Origin: Piscirickettsiaceae bacterium
GTDB lineage: Bacteria > Pseudomonadota > Gammaproteobacteria > Nitrosococcales > Methylophagaceae
Length of the DNA stretch: 64,000 nt
Direction: 5' to 3'
Assembly: GCA_013215825.1 (NCBI GenBank)
Contig: JABSQN010000004.1
Span: forward strand, 434,001 to 498,000
Shown: positions 50,558 through 60,193 of the stretch, in pieces
Layout of the letters: every line of letters begins with the position of its first letter
How positions within the stretch are numbered: position 1 is the first letter of the stretch
The notes under the pieces: generated by a model
What the model saw: only the letters and a program-made list of their open reading frames with translations
Database searches by the model: none
Told to the model about the DNA's origin: nothing
Position numbers and translations under genes: made by a program

Positions 50558-51308
50558 AATCTTTATCGGTCAAACCGGTTTGAAATTGATAATTAGTCCA
50601 TGTCAATGTCGTTGATTTACCATTTTGTTGATTGACCATAGTCATAGTATGAGCGCGCCAATATTGCCCAAGATATTGCTGATAATCCGTAAATCGTTGG
50701 ATCTTTAACAAGGCATCTTTTCGATCATAGAAATCAATTTTCTGTGGCCGATATTGTTCTTTATCAATCCATATCTGACTTTTGGTATAACCAGAATATT
50801 TATATTGTGGACGAAGCTCTAAAACAAAACAGTCTTGTCCATCCAAAGTTTCATCACGTAAATACACATAACTATATTTGGCAACTTCAAAGGAGCTAAT
50901 ATCTTCATAAGAAAATTCACTACCCATAAATGGGCCTGATTTATTACTTGATGAAATACGTTTAATTCGTTTTAATGCAGGTAAAAATATCCATTGCTCA
51001 TCAGGCTCTAACGCATGTGAATAGGTTAAAAATGCCGTACCTTTTACATCTCTCGGCTGATTAAAGACAGTTAAACCTTTATCGCCGTCACCAATTACCT
51101 CAAGGGTTTTAACCCGTATTTCACGTATGCTTTCTTTGCCATTTCGATTACGCAATGTCATCAACATATCAGCCAAACTATCCTGCCAACCTTGATCCCG
51201 ACCATCAACTTCTGTAATAATTTTCAAGCCCTTTTCTTCGGCTGTCTCAGCATAAATCATTGGACTCAATATCAATAATAAAACAAGTGTAACGATCGAC
51301 TTATGCAT
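50526..51308 (-). CDS. LolA-like outer-membrane lipoprotein-sorting protein
   Basis: 260 aa. Signal peptide about 1-20. The layout MLMTLRNRNGKESIREIRVKTLE, DEQWIFLPALKRIKRISSSNKSGPFMGSEFSYEDIS and YTKSQIWIDKEQYRPQKIDFYDRKD matches the LolA-like family paired with MMPL/RND proteins. It probably carries a lipid or hydrophobic molecule across the periplasm. Overlaps the RND gene end by 8 bases. Confidence 0.88.
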   Translation of the reverse strand: MHKSIVTLVLLLILSPMIYAETAEEKGLKIITEVDGRDQGWQDSLADMLMTLRNRNGKESIREIRVKTLEVIGDGDKGLTVFNQPRDVKGTAFLTYSHALEPDEQWIFLPALKRIKRISSSNKSGPFMGSEFSYEDISSFEVAKYSYVYLRDETLDGQDCFVLELRPQYKYSGYTKSQIWIDKEQYRPQKIDFYDRKDALLKIQRFTDYQQYLGQYWRAHTMTMVNQQNGKSTTLTWTNYQFQTGLTDKDFEKNDLKRQR

Positions 51309-53601
51309 GTTTATTTCCTTCTAATTTCATAAGTAAAGGGGGTAAAAATAAGAAATCCATTATCAAGGCAATGGCAATAGTAAGCGCCGTCATCGCCCCC
51401 ATATGTGCATTAAGTGCAAAATGAGATTGTGCCAAAACAACAAATCCTGCCACTAAGACTAATGAAGTCACCCAAAGTGCCACGCCAACGGTATTAAATG
51501 CATAACGAATCGCATCTTCTGCATTGAGACCCTTTTCACGTCTTGCCCGCAGATATTTGCTTAAAAAATGTACGGTATCATCCACCACAATACCTAACGT
51601 CATCCCTGTGACCACCGATAAGGACATCCCTATCTGACCGACCATTAATCCCCAAATACCAAAGGCCATTCCTGCTGGCAATAAATTAGGGGCAAGACTG
51701 ATAAATCCAACACGAAATGAACGTAAAGCGGCCATTAAGATAATGGAAATAAAGACTAACGCTACCGTCGTGCCAAATAACATACTTTGCACATTCCGTT
51801 TGCCAATATGGGCAAACATCATGGTTGCACTGCCGGCACTAAATGCCATATCAGGATTATTTTCTACTAACCATGTTGATATTTTTTGTTCTATCTGCAG
51901 AATTTCTTCTGTATGTAGATTTTCAAACGTCACAGTCAATCGTGTGGCACTTTTATCCACGTCTATTTGATCATTAAGATCTAAGCCATAAGGCAATGAC
52001 ATTTCATACAACAATAAATATTGTGCCGCCAACTCCCGTGATTCTGGCAGACGATAATAATTTGGATCATCACCGTGCATATTTTTATTTAAACGCTTAT
52101 AAATATCAGTGACGCTACGCACATGCATTACATGTTCTTGCTCTCGTAACCAGTTGGCAAAGTTCTCAACTTGCAGTAAAAACTCAGGCTCATTGATACC
52201 GCCGCTTTCACCTTGTTTTAGAAAATAGTGAATATCATAAATACCACTTAAATTAGCCACTACAAAATCGGTATCTCGCCTAAATTCTATCGTTTCATCA
52301 AAATATTCCACAAACTGATCATCTAATTTATTCATCGGCAACAAACTGATCAAAATAAGAGCAAGCAAGCCCATTCCCCACAATAAACTCCGGCGATTAT
52401 TCAGAACAATATCAGCCAATTTAGTCATCGGATGTTTTTGCAAATTCATCGTGTTGACACGTACTCGCACCGGCAATACCATCATCAGTGCCGGTAGTGT
52501 TGTGACGGATAATACAAACGCAAACATTACCCCAATCGCCACCACATTACCTAAATCATGGAATGGCGGTACATCACTAAAATTCATACTCAAAAAACCG
52601 ATCGCGGTGGTAATACTGGTGATAAAGATAGGCTGAAGATTCACCCGCAGGCTATCTGCCATTGCAGTCTGTTTATTCTGACCAGCACGCATATTATGCA
52701 AAAAAGTCACTAATAAATGCACAGCATCTGCTACTGCCATTGTCAGTATGATGGTGGGGGCCGAGGAGGATGGCGGCGTGAGTTTCCAGCCTAACCAACC
52801 CATGCTTCCCATGCCAAACAAAATCGCACTAAATATAACAATCACCGTTGATACTGTGGCGGTAAATGATCGCAATAGAAAACCTAACACCACAATAACA
52901 ACCGCAAACATAATCGGCACAAGGTTTTGCATATCACCTTTTGCGGCTTCACCAAATGAATTATTCATCATCGTTAAACCGCTAAGATAAATTTTTATAT
53001 TCGAATGTTTCGCTAAAATTTCATCTCGTATTGCACGTGTTGCCGCCACCACTTCACTGGCTTCATCTAAGCTCTTTCCTGGTAATTGTAATGTGACATT
53101 AATGGCTGTCACATGACCTGTCGCTGATGTTAGGCGATGCACCAATAACGGTTCATGTGTCGCTATATTTCGTGTTCTATCTAAATCTTCCTGACTAAAA
53201 CTGGCTGCATCTCGGACTAAATCAGCCACAATCAAATCATCATCTTCAGCAATTGTATGTTGATAATTGCTAATAGAATCAACCCGGCTAGAATATGGAG
53301 TTTGCCATGCTTCATCGGTGATAGCTTCTACTATTGCCAATGTTTCATTAGTAAACACATCACCATTTTTAGGTGCAAGTACAAACATAACATTGTCAGT
53401 TTTATTGAAGGTATCTTGTAACTCTTCAAAGGCTAAAAGCTCAGGATTATCCTCACTAAAGAAATCTCGGTAATCATTGCTAAAGGCTAAAAATCGCGTG
53501 CCGCTGGCTGTCATGACGATAACTAATAATGATAGTAATAATAAGCGCCATGGATGATGAACAATAAAGTTCGCATAACATTGAGTGAATGAATAGGTCA
53601 T
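51301..53601 (-). CDS. RND/MMPL-family transporter
   Basis: 766 aa with twelve membrane segments in two halves. Each half has a periplasmic loop and a sterol-sensing-like block of helices. GMTLGIVVDDTVHFLSKYLRARREKGL and AVADAVHLLVTFLHNMRAGQNK carry the charged residues of the proton relay. The family moves hydrophobic molecules or lipids, often together with a LolA-like partner and a barrel. TetR regulator gene stands just upstream in the same direction. Confidence 0.92.
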   Translation of the reverse strand: MTYSFTQCYANFIVHHPWRLLLLSLLVIVMTASGTRFLAFSNDYRDFFSEDNPELLAFEELQDTFNKTDNVMFVLAPKNGDVFTNETLAIVEAITDEAWQTPYSSRVDSISNYQHTIAEDDDLIVADLVRDAASFSQEDLDRTRNIATHEPLLVHRLTSATGHVTAINVTLQLPGKSLDEASEVVAATRAIRDEILAKHSNIKIYLSGLTMMNNSFGEAAKGDMQNLVPIMFAVVIVVLGFLLRSFTATVSTVIVIFSAILFGMGSMGWLGWKLTPPSSSAPTIILTMAVADAVHLLVTFLHNMRAGQNKQTAMADSLRVNLQPIFITSITTAIGFLSMNFSDVPPFHDLGNVVAIGVMFAFVLSVTTLPALMMVLPVRVRVNTMNLQKHPMTKLADIVLNNRRSLLWGMGLLALILISLLPMNKLDDQFVEYFDETIEFRRDTDFVVANLSGIYDIHYFLKQGESGGINEPEFLLQVENFANWLREQEHVMHVRSVTDIYKRLNKNMHGDDPNYYRLPESRELAAQYLLLYEMSLPYGLDLNDQIDVDKSATRLTVTFENLHTEEILQIEQKISTWLVENNPDMAFSAGSATMMFAHIGKRNVQSMLFGTTVALVFISIILMAALRSFRVGFISLAPNLLPAGMAFGIWGLMVGQIGMSLSVVTGMTLGIVVDDTVHFLSKYLRARREKGLNAEDAIRYAFNTVGVALWVTSLVLVAGFVVLAQSHFALNAHMGAMTALTIAIALIMDFLFLPPLLMKLEGNKHA

Positions 53602-53618
53602 TGTATAAATTCCATTTT

Positions 53619-54203
53619 TTAACGTACGGCTATACTTCTGAGCAGTAATTCAAAGACTATTTTTGCTTTGTGCTCAAACTCTTCTAATGAAAACATGGGC
53701 ATCACTGAAGGCAAATAAAAGGCGGTTATTGCCACATTAATCGCCTCTGATGTTTCGTCAATATTTTCAAAACTAAATTCCCCATTATTCCTACCTTGTT
53801 CTAATAATTGTCGCAATAAAACTAAGCTACTGTAGCGATGCGCCTTAATCACCTCGGGCCGCTGAATAGTCATGGCATCAATCAACTCACTTATTCGTGG
53901 TGATTCATCAAAATAGTTGTAGGTATAGTGCAGGAGATATTGAATAAATTTTTGTAACTTAATGGCTGATGTTGTCGATTCGTCGGTGACGATACATTTT
54001 AATTCAAGCTCTTTTTCAAAAAGACATTGCTGGGCTAATGCCGCGCCTATATCTAGCTTATTATTAAAATGTCGATATATATTGGCTGCGGACATACCAC
54101 AATCTCGTGCTATTTCGGCCATGGTTGTTTTAGTGTAGCCATACTGGCTGAATCGTATTTCAGTTGCCGCGAGGATCCGAGAACGGGTATCTATGTCTGT
54201 CAT
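53619..54203 (-). CDS. TetR-family transcriptional regulator
   Basis: 194 aa. N-terminal helix-turn-helix RILAATEIRFSQYGYTKTTMAEIARDCGMSAANIYRHF is typical. The ligand-binding part is unlike anything I can name. It is 17 bases upstream of the RND gene and likely represses the three-gene export unit. Confidence 0.93.
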   Translation of the reverse strand: MTDIDTRSRILAATEIRFSQYGYTKTTMAEIARDCGMSAANIYRHFNNKLDIGAALAQQCLFEKELELKCIVTDESTTSAIKLQKFIQYLLHYTYNYFDESPRISELIDAMTIQRPEVIKAHRYSSLVLLRQLLEQGRNNGEFSFENIDETSEAINVAITAFYLPSVMPMFSLEEFEHKAKIVFELLLRSIAVR

Positions 54204-54255
54204 AGAAAAATAAGATACGCCCTCAACAGTGAATAATCAACAAAATATTCACTAT

Positions 54256-57003
54256 TCACCCTTTTCTTAATTTAACAACCGGCTGAAATCGCCTAACTAT
54301 CGACTTTTCTAGTTCAACCAAAAATAATACCGATGAAGAGACTAAGATAATGACCAACCATGTTGTCCATTCCAAGCCGGTAGTACCAAATAATATTTGC
54401 ATAGGAGAAAAGTAGGTAAAAGCCATTTGGAATAAAAGTAAACACGCTGTAGCAAGTAATGCATAACGATTGCCCAATAAGCCCTGAATACTTAAGACTG
54501 AGTCATTAATGTAACGTGAATTAAACAAATAAAATATTTCAAACATCACTAAAGTATTAACCGCGACTGTACGCGCATATTCAATCGTCGCACCTTGTGC
54601 TTGCTGCCAACTAAATAGACTAAATGTACCCACCATAAGAATCAATGATACAAATGCAATACGCCATAGAAAAAGAGGGGTTAGAAGTGGTTGTTTTGGA
54701 TTGCGAGGTGGCCGTAACATCACATTACTTTCTGGAGGTTCAAATGCGATTGCTAACGCCAATGTAACCGCCGTGATCATATTTACCCATAAAATCTGTA
54801 CTGGTGTAATGGGTAATGCGGTACCTAATATAATCGCTGCAATAATAATCAACGCTTCACCACCGTTGGTTGGCAGAATAAATAAAATCGCTTTTTTCAA
54901 ATTATCATAAACAGTTCGTCCCTCTTCAATCGCATCGACGATGGATGAGAAATGATCATCTGCCAACACCATCTCTGCGGCATCTTTCGCGACTTCCGTA
55001 CCATTTAGTCCCATTGCAATACCCACATCTGCCCGCTTCAAAGCGGGAGCATCGTTAACGCCATCACCCGTCATTGCAACAACATGACCATTCGTTTGTA
55101 AGGCTTGTACTAAACGTAATTTATGTTCTGGACTGGAACGAGCAAAAATATCAATACTGTCCACAACATCTCGCAGTTCTTCATTAGTCATTAGTTGGAT
55201 TTCATGCCCAGTTAACACACTATGATCATCACCGATCTGCATTTTACTGCCGATAGCTACTGCTGTTACAGCATGATCGCCAGTAATCATTTTGACTTTG
55301 ATCCCTGCTAATTGACATTGCTTTATTGCCGTAATCGCTTCTGATCGTGGCGGATCAATCATGCCAACAATGCCCAATAAGGTTAAACCTTGTTCAATAT
55401 CAGAAAACGTCAACTCTCGATGTGCCGTTGATGAGTTTTTACACGCAATCGCAAGCACCCGCTGACCTTGCTTCGCCATGATATTCATTTGTTGATACCA
55501 GTATTTTAAATCAAGTGGTTCATCGTTTAAGCCATGCCGTTGATAGCGACACATTGCAAATATACGTTCTGGCGCGCCCTTAATATAAGACACACCATGA
55601 CCCAAATGATCATGATGCAATGTCGCCATAAACTGATGCTGAGATTCAAATGGAATACTGTCTGTGCGAGGCCAAGCTTCATGTTCAAAATCCGGCGTTA
55701 AGCCTGCTTTCATTCCCAGTGTTAGTAATGCAGCTTCTGTCGGGTCGCCTTGTAATATCCATTCACCATTATTGTTCTTCAATACCGCATCATTACACAA
55801 TAATGCTGAGCGCATTAATTCAGTCAAGACAGGATGATTAGTAAAATCTATCGCCTTATCATGATCCAAAAAAGCACCATGGGGATCGTAACCCACGCCC
55901 GTAACATCAAATAAGCCGCCACCCGCTGTCGCAATATTGGTGACGGTCATTTCATTTCGCGTCAATGTACCGGTTTTATCTGTACAAATAACAGTAACAG
56001 CCCCTAAGGTTTCCACAGCAGGTAATAAGCGAATAATAGCCTGTCTCTTTGCCATTTTCTGCACACCAATCGCCAATGTAATTGTCATAATAGCTGGCAA
56101 GCCTTCTGGAATGGCTGCGACGGCTAAACCTACCGCCGCCATAAACATATCGGATATAGAATTATCGTGCACCAATACACCAAAGGTCAGTGTTAGTGTG
56201 GCAATAACAACAATAATTCCCGTCAATAAGCGACCAAAATCATCCATCTGTCTTAATAACGGCGTTGTTAATGTTTCAACCTGTGACAGCAAGGTACTAA
56301 TTCGACCAATTTCAGTATCGGCCGCTGTCGCAACAACAATAGCCGTAGCTTGCCCATAGGTCACTAAGGTGCTGGAAAATACCATCGAATAGCGATCACC
56401 TAATACTGCATCCTCACTTACCGGCGGTATTGCTTTCTCAACGGCTAAAGACTCTCCGGTCAGTACTGATTCTTGTACCTGTAAATTCTTTACTTTTAAC
56501 AAGCGACAATCGGCAGGCACTTTATCACCTGACTGCAACAAAATAATATCGCCAATCACGAGTTCTTCTGAGGGAATAACTATCCGCTTGCCATCACGAA
56601 TTACCATTGCCTGTGATGACAACATCTTTTTAATGGCACGCAAGGCATCTTCTGCCTTACCTTCTTGAATAAAGCCAATAACAGCATTAATCACAACCAC
56701 AGCAAGAATGACACCCGTATCAATCCAATGTGTTAATAATGCGGTAATACCTGCCGCAGCCAATAAGACATAAATAAGTACATTCTGACATTGGGCAAAG
56801 AATCGTTTTAAGGCACTGCGCGATTCTGCTTCGGGTAAACTATTAGGACCATAGCGACTTAACCGCTCGGCGGCATCACTCGCCGTTAAACCTTCTAATG
56901 TACTCGTAAGCTGATTGAGTACTTGAGTTTGCTCAACAGCATGCCATGCAGGGCTCGTTTGCTTTCCCACAATACGTTTAGCGTTAGCATGTAATATCGA
57001 CAT
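54256..57003 (-). CDS. P2-type cation-transporting ATPase
   Basis: 915 aa. Cation ATPase N-domain, then A domain with VLTGESLAVEK, M4 motif AIPEGLPAIMTI, phosphorylation site ICTDKTGTLTRNE (Asp342), KGAPERIF, and hinge MTGDGVNDAPALKRADVGIAMG. C-terminal membrane helices follow. Overall like PacL/SERCA Ca2+ pumps, but in M6 the usual NxxTD reads NMITA (Asn741, Thr744, Ala745), so the Ca2+-binding Asp is absent and the ion is uncertain. Upstream it has a repeat-containing spacer. Confidence 0.9.
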   Translation of the reverse strand: MSILHANAKRIVGKQTSPAWHAVEQTQVLNQLTSTLEGLTASDAAERLSRYGPNSLPEAESRSALKRFFAQCQNVLIYVLLAAAGITALLTHWIDTGVILAVVVINAVIGFIQEGKAEDALRAIKKMLSSQAMVIRDGKRIVIPSEELVIGDIILLQSGDKVPADCRLLKVKNLQVQESVLTGESLAVEKAIPPVSEDAVLGDRYSMVFSSTLVTYGQATAIVVATAADTEIGRISTLLSQVETLTTPLLRQMDDFGRLLTGIIVVIATLTLTFGVLVHDNSISDMFMAAVGLAVAAIPEGLPAIMTITLAIGVQKMAKRQAIIRLLPAVETLGAVTVICTDKTGTLTRNEMTVTNIATAGGGLFDVTGVGYDPHGAFLDHDKAIDFTNHPVLTELMRSALLCNDAVLKNNNGEWILQGDPTEAALLTLGMKAGLTPDFEHEAWPRTDSIPFESQHQFMATLHHDHLGHGVSYIKGAPERIFAMCRYQRHGLNDEPLDLKYWYQQMNIMAKQGQRVLAIACKNSSTAHRELTFSDIEQGLTLLGIVGMIDPPRSEAITAIKQCQLAGIKVKMITGDHAVTAVAIGSKMQIGDDHSVLTGHEIQLMTNEELRDVVDSIDIFARSSPEHKLRLVQALQTNGHVVAMTGDGVNDAPALKRADVGIAMGLNGTEVAKDAAEMVLADDHFSSIVDAIEEGRTVYDNLKKAILFILPTNGGEALIIIAAIILGTALPITPVQILWVNMITAVTLALAIAFEPPESNVMLRPPRNPKQPLLTPLFLWRIAFVSLILMVGTFSLFSWQQAQGATIEYARTVAVNTLVMFEIFYLFNSRYINDSVLSIQGLLGNRYALLATACLLLFQMAFTYFSPMQILFGTTGLEWTTWLVIILVSSSVLFLVELEKSIVRRFQPVVKLRKG

Positions 57004-57046
57004 AATCGTGACCTCCTCATAAGGTTCACACTATTATGTTTTGATT

Positions 57047-57218
57047 GTATACCCAATCTAATTGGATATATACTCGTTATCATTCAAAATGCATGTTTTT
57101 AGTGCTCAAAATAGCGGTGATAACAAGGCTATGTTATTGATGTAATAGTCACTCTATTGCTCAATAATGTAACGCCGCTAGTGCCGTTAGTTTGTGTGCT
57201 AAAAATCTGCAGGTATAC
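57047..57218. repeat. Inverted-repeat (MITE-like) element upstream of the P-type ATPase gene
   Basis: GTATACC at 57047 and GGTATAC ending at 57218 are inverted ends. Inside them GCATGTTTTTAGTGCTCAAA faces the imperfect inverse TTTGTGTGCTAAAAATCTGC. A stretch CTCGTTATCATTCAAAATGC lies in the left part; a similar CGTTATCATTCAAA occurs at about 39809. No ORF. It spans the promoter side of the ATPase gene and ends 6 bases from the psd stop. Confidence 0.5.
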
Positions 57219-57224
57219 CTGTCA

Positions 57225-58094
57225 TCACGTCATTGCCTGCCCCATGACAACGGCTTGACCCGCTTCTAAGGCTAAATCAAATTTATCTGCTTGTTCTGGC
57301 AACAAAATGATGACAGTTGACCCCATATTAAAACGTCCCATTTCCTCACCCTTTTGCAAGCTAATCGCCTGAGCATCGTCATAATTCCACTGTCGAATAG
57401 CCTTGCCATAGGGTGGTGTAATTAGACCTTGCCATACAGTTTCCATACTACCCACAAATATCGCACCCACTAATACTAATACCATTGGCCCTTGCTCAGT
57501 ATCAAACACCGTAACAACACGTTCATTACGAGCAAATAAATTAGGCACTGTTCGAGCTGTGCGCGGACTCACTGAGAATAACTTGCCAGGAATATAGGTC
57601 ATTTTCTGTAACTTACCCGTGACCGGCATATGAATACGGTGATAATCACGTGGTGACAAATAAATTGTCGTAAATTGGCCATTCTCAAATTGCGTTGCTA
57701 ATGATTCATCACCCGCTAATAATTCTAATACACTGTAATCCTGCCCTTTTGCTTGAATGATCCGCCCTTGTTCAATATTACCAATCTGACTAATCGCACC
57801 ATCAACCGGCGATACCAATCCATTTTCAGCAATGGGTCGCACACCCGCCCGCAACTTGCGTGTAAAAAAAGCATTGAAGCTAGAAAACTGATTAACATCA
57901 CTTTCTGCCGCTTCAGCCGTATTCACGTTATACGCCTTAACAATAAAACGAATAAATAGTGTTTTGAACCAAACAACTTTACTGCGTGTTAAGCGATACA
58001 TTAGCATCGACAAGCGATGATGTGGAATCAGATACTGTGGCAAAGTCATTAATCGATCCCATAATGTTGCGGACTTATATTGTTGTTTATTCAT
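57225..58094 (-). CDS. psd: Phosphatidylserine decarboxylase proenzyme
   Basis: 289 aa. Self-cleaving enzyme that makes phosphatidylethanolamine. The cleavage motif is MGST with Ser259, which becomes the pyruvoyl group; upstream DYHRIHMPVTG and VSPVDGAI are present. It is an inner-membrane protein. It lies alone, convergent with nothing and divergent from the flagellar operon. Confidence 0.95.
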   Translation of the reverse strand: MNKQQYKSATLWDRLMTLPQYLIPHHRLSMLMYRLTRSKVVWFKTLFIRFIVKAYNVNTAEAAESDVNQFSSFNAFFTRKLRAGVRPIAENGLVSPVDGAISQIGNIEQGRIIQAKGQDYSVLELLAGDESLATQFENGQFTTIYLSPRDYHRIHMPVTGKLQKMTYIPGKLFSVSPRTARTVPNLFARNERVVTVFDTEQGPMVLVLVGAIFVGSMETVWQGLITPPYGKAIRQWNYDDAQAISLQKGEEMGRFNMGSTVIILLPEQADKFDLALEAGQAVVMGQAMT

Positions 58095-58189
58095 CTATCT
58101 TATTTATTCCTCTTTCCTACTGTGGATAAGCTTGTCATAATTCGACATTACAGAACCGTCCATTCTAATATAAAAAGAGTACAGCAAAC

Positions 58190-58609
58190 ATGCCTTCTTC
58201 AATTACACGTGTATTTATACTACTTTTAAGTGCTCTAATATTATTACCAAGCCTATCTTGGGCAGAAGATGACGAGGCAGCTACACCAGCAATTTATTAT
58301 CAATTTCCCAAACCTATTACGATAAACTTCTTAAACCAAAGCAATCAAGATGTGCGCTATCTACAAATTAAAGTGACGTTGATGTCTCACGATCAAGAAA
58401 TCATCGATAGTGCTACTTTAAACTTACCCATGTTGGAAGATGCGCTACGAACACTTTTTTCTGAACAAACAATGGCATCCGTTAACAGTGTCAAAGGTAG
58501 AAAAGCATTAAAAGACACAACCTTAAATACTATTAAGGCCATTTTAAAAGAAGAAACTGGCAAAAATAATATTGAAGGTCTGTACTTCACCAGCTTTATA
58601 TTGCAATAA
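58190..58609 (+). CDS. FliL-domain protein, periplasmic copy
   Basis: 139 aa. A signal peptide-like start (about 1-25, ending SWA) replaces the usual cytoplasmic tail and anchor; then a FliL domain: YYQFPKPITINFLNQSNQDVRYLQIKVTLMSHDQEIID and the end GLYFTSFILQ. It precedes a standard fliL by 51 bases. The two domains are clearly related, so this is a tandem paralogue. Confidence 0.85.
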   Translation: MPSSITRVFILLLSALILLPSLSWAEDDEAATPAIYYQFPKPITINFLNQSNQDVRYLQIKVTLMSHDQEIIDSATLNLPMLEDALRTLFSEQTMASVNSVKGRKALKDTTLNTIKAILKEETGKNNIEGLYFTSFILQ

Positions 58610-58660
58610 TCGGCACAGTAATTGCTTATCTAATAACAAACTAAAACGGAAACCTTAATA

Positions 58661-59164
58661 ATGGCTGAAACACAAGATGATATTGACGCTACTGAAGAGA
58701 GTGGTGGCAAGTCAAAAAAAATGATGATTATCATTGCAGTGGTCGTTCTCGCTCTAATCGGCGGTGGAGCAATGATGTTCTTAGGTGGCGGTGATGATGC
58801 CGCATCAGATGAAAAGGCTGAAAATGTTGCACCTGTTAAACAGGCTGCGATTTATTCTGAGGTCAAAGATCCCTTTATTGTCAATTTCTCCCAGCAAAGC
58901 AATGATGTTGCACGTTATTTACAAGTAAAACTAAAAGTCATGGCGCGTGACCAAGCTGTGATTGATGCAGTTCAACTACATATGCCTGTGATTCAACATG
59001 AGTTTCTGTTACTACTTTATAGTCAAAATTATGATGATTTAACTACAAATGGTACTAAAGCACTAAAAGTCACTACATTAACGCTAATTAATGACATTCT
59101 TAAAGCAGAAAATGTAGAGAATGAATTAAAAGCAGTTTATTTCACTAGTTTTTTGATGCAATAA
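58661..59164 (+). CDS. fliL: Flagellar basal body-associated protein FliL
   Basis: 167 aa. N-terminal charged tail, one membrane helix (about 25-43), a linker, then the FliL periplasmic domain (YSEVKDPFIVNFSQQSNDVARYLQVKLKVMARDQAVIDAV, end YFTSFLMQ). FliL sits near the stator and helps motor function. It begins the block fliM-N-O-P-Q-R-flhB. Confidence 0.95.
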   Translation: MAETQDDIDATEESGGKSKKMMIIIAVVVLALIGGGAMMFLGGGDDAASDEKAENVAPVKQAAIYSEVKDPFIVNFSQQSNDVARYLQVKLKVMARDQAVIDAVQLHMPVIQHEFLLLLYSQNYDDLTTNGTKALKVTTLTLINDILKAENVENELKAVYFTSFLMQ

Positions 59165-59167
59165 CAG

Positions 59168-60193
59168 ATGGCAACAACAGATATACTCTCACAAGATGAA
59201 GTCGATGCCCTATTAACGGGTATGGGCGGCGATGACATCATTGAAACAGAAGATGCTGAGAACTTTGATCCTTCCGAAGCTAGAGATTACAATTTTGGTA
59301 ATGAAGATCGCATCATCCGTGGCCGAATGCCGACGCTTGAAATGGTCAATGAACGTTTTGGACGTCATCTACGAATTAGCTTATTCAATATGCTTCGTCG
59401 TTCTGCTGAAATATCCATTAGCGGTATTCAGATCATGAAGTTTTCGGAATATATCCACACCCTATTTGTACCCACCAGCTTAAACCTCATTAAAATGCAC
59501 CCCCTTCGAGGAACAGGATTGATTGTCTTTGAACCCAATCTCGTATTTAGCATTTTAGATAATTATTTTGGTGGTGAAGGTCGCTTCCAAGCGCGTATTG
59601 AAGGTCGCGAATTTACATCAACTGAACTTCGCGTTATTCATATGGTGCTTGAACTGTGCTTCGCCGATTTAGCTAATGCTTGGTCGCCAGTTATGGAAGT
59701 CGAATTTGAATTTATTAATCATGAAGTCAATCCTCAATTTGCCAATATCGTGAGTCCAAGTGAGGTTGTTGTAGTCTCTACCTTTCATATTGAATTGGAA
59801 GGCGGCGGCGGTAATATACACATTACACTACCCTATTCAATGCTAGAGCCTATTCGTGAACTTCTTGATACGGGCTTGCAAAGTGACCGTAGTGCTGATG
59901 ATGGCCGTTGGACTAAAACATTCCGTGAAGAAATCATGGTTGCTGATGTTGCTTTATCCGCCAAACTAACATCCATAGAAATGAAGCTACAACAAATATT
60001 AGATTTTAAAAAAGGGGATATTCTACCAATCACAATGCCTGAGACGGTAACGGCCTTAGTTGAAGGCGTCCCAATGTTCCACGCTACTTTTGGTGAACAC
60101 AACGATCACGCGGCACTAAAAGTAACAGAAATGATCCAACACCCAAAAGAAGAAATCCCCCAATTTCTTCTCAAAAAAGGTAATAAATTATGA
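59168..60193 (+). CDS. fliM: Flagellar motor switch protein FliM
   Basis: 341 aa. N-terminal LSQDEVDALL motif binds CheY-P. The central domain has the GGEGR loop in DNYFGGEGRF and the C-terminal SPOA domain (about 250-325) binds FliN. It starts 3 bases after fliL and overlaps fliN (ATGA). Confidence 0.97.
   Translation: MATTDILSQDEVDALLTGMGGDDIIETEDAENFDPSEARDYNFGNEDRIIRGRMPTLEMVNERFGRHLRISLFNMLRRSAEISISGIQIMKFSEYIHTLFVPTSLNLIKMHPLRGTGLIVFEPNLVFSILDNYFGGEGRFQARIEGREFTSTELRVIHMVLELCFADLANAWSPVMEVEFEFINHEVNPQFANIVSPSEVVVVSTFHIELEGGGGNIHITLPYSMLEPIRELLDTGLQSDRSADDGRWTKTFREEIMVADVALSAKLTSIEMKLQQILDFKKGDILPITMPETVTALVEGVPMFHATFGEHNDHAALKVTEMIQHPKEEIPQFLLKKGNKL

Noticed and set aside
58095-58189. 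Sigma-54 or FliA promoter before the flagellar operon
   Set aside because: Neither the GG-N10-GC element nor a TAAA/GCCGATAA pair was found in the 95-base spacer; the promoter may be of another type.
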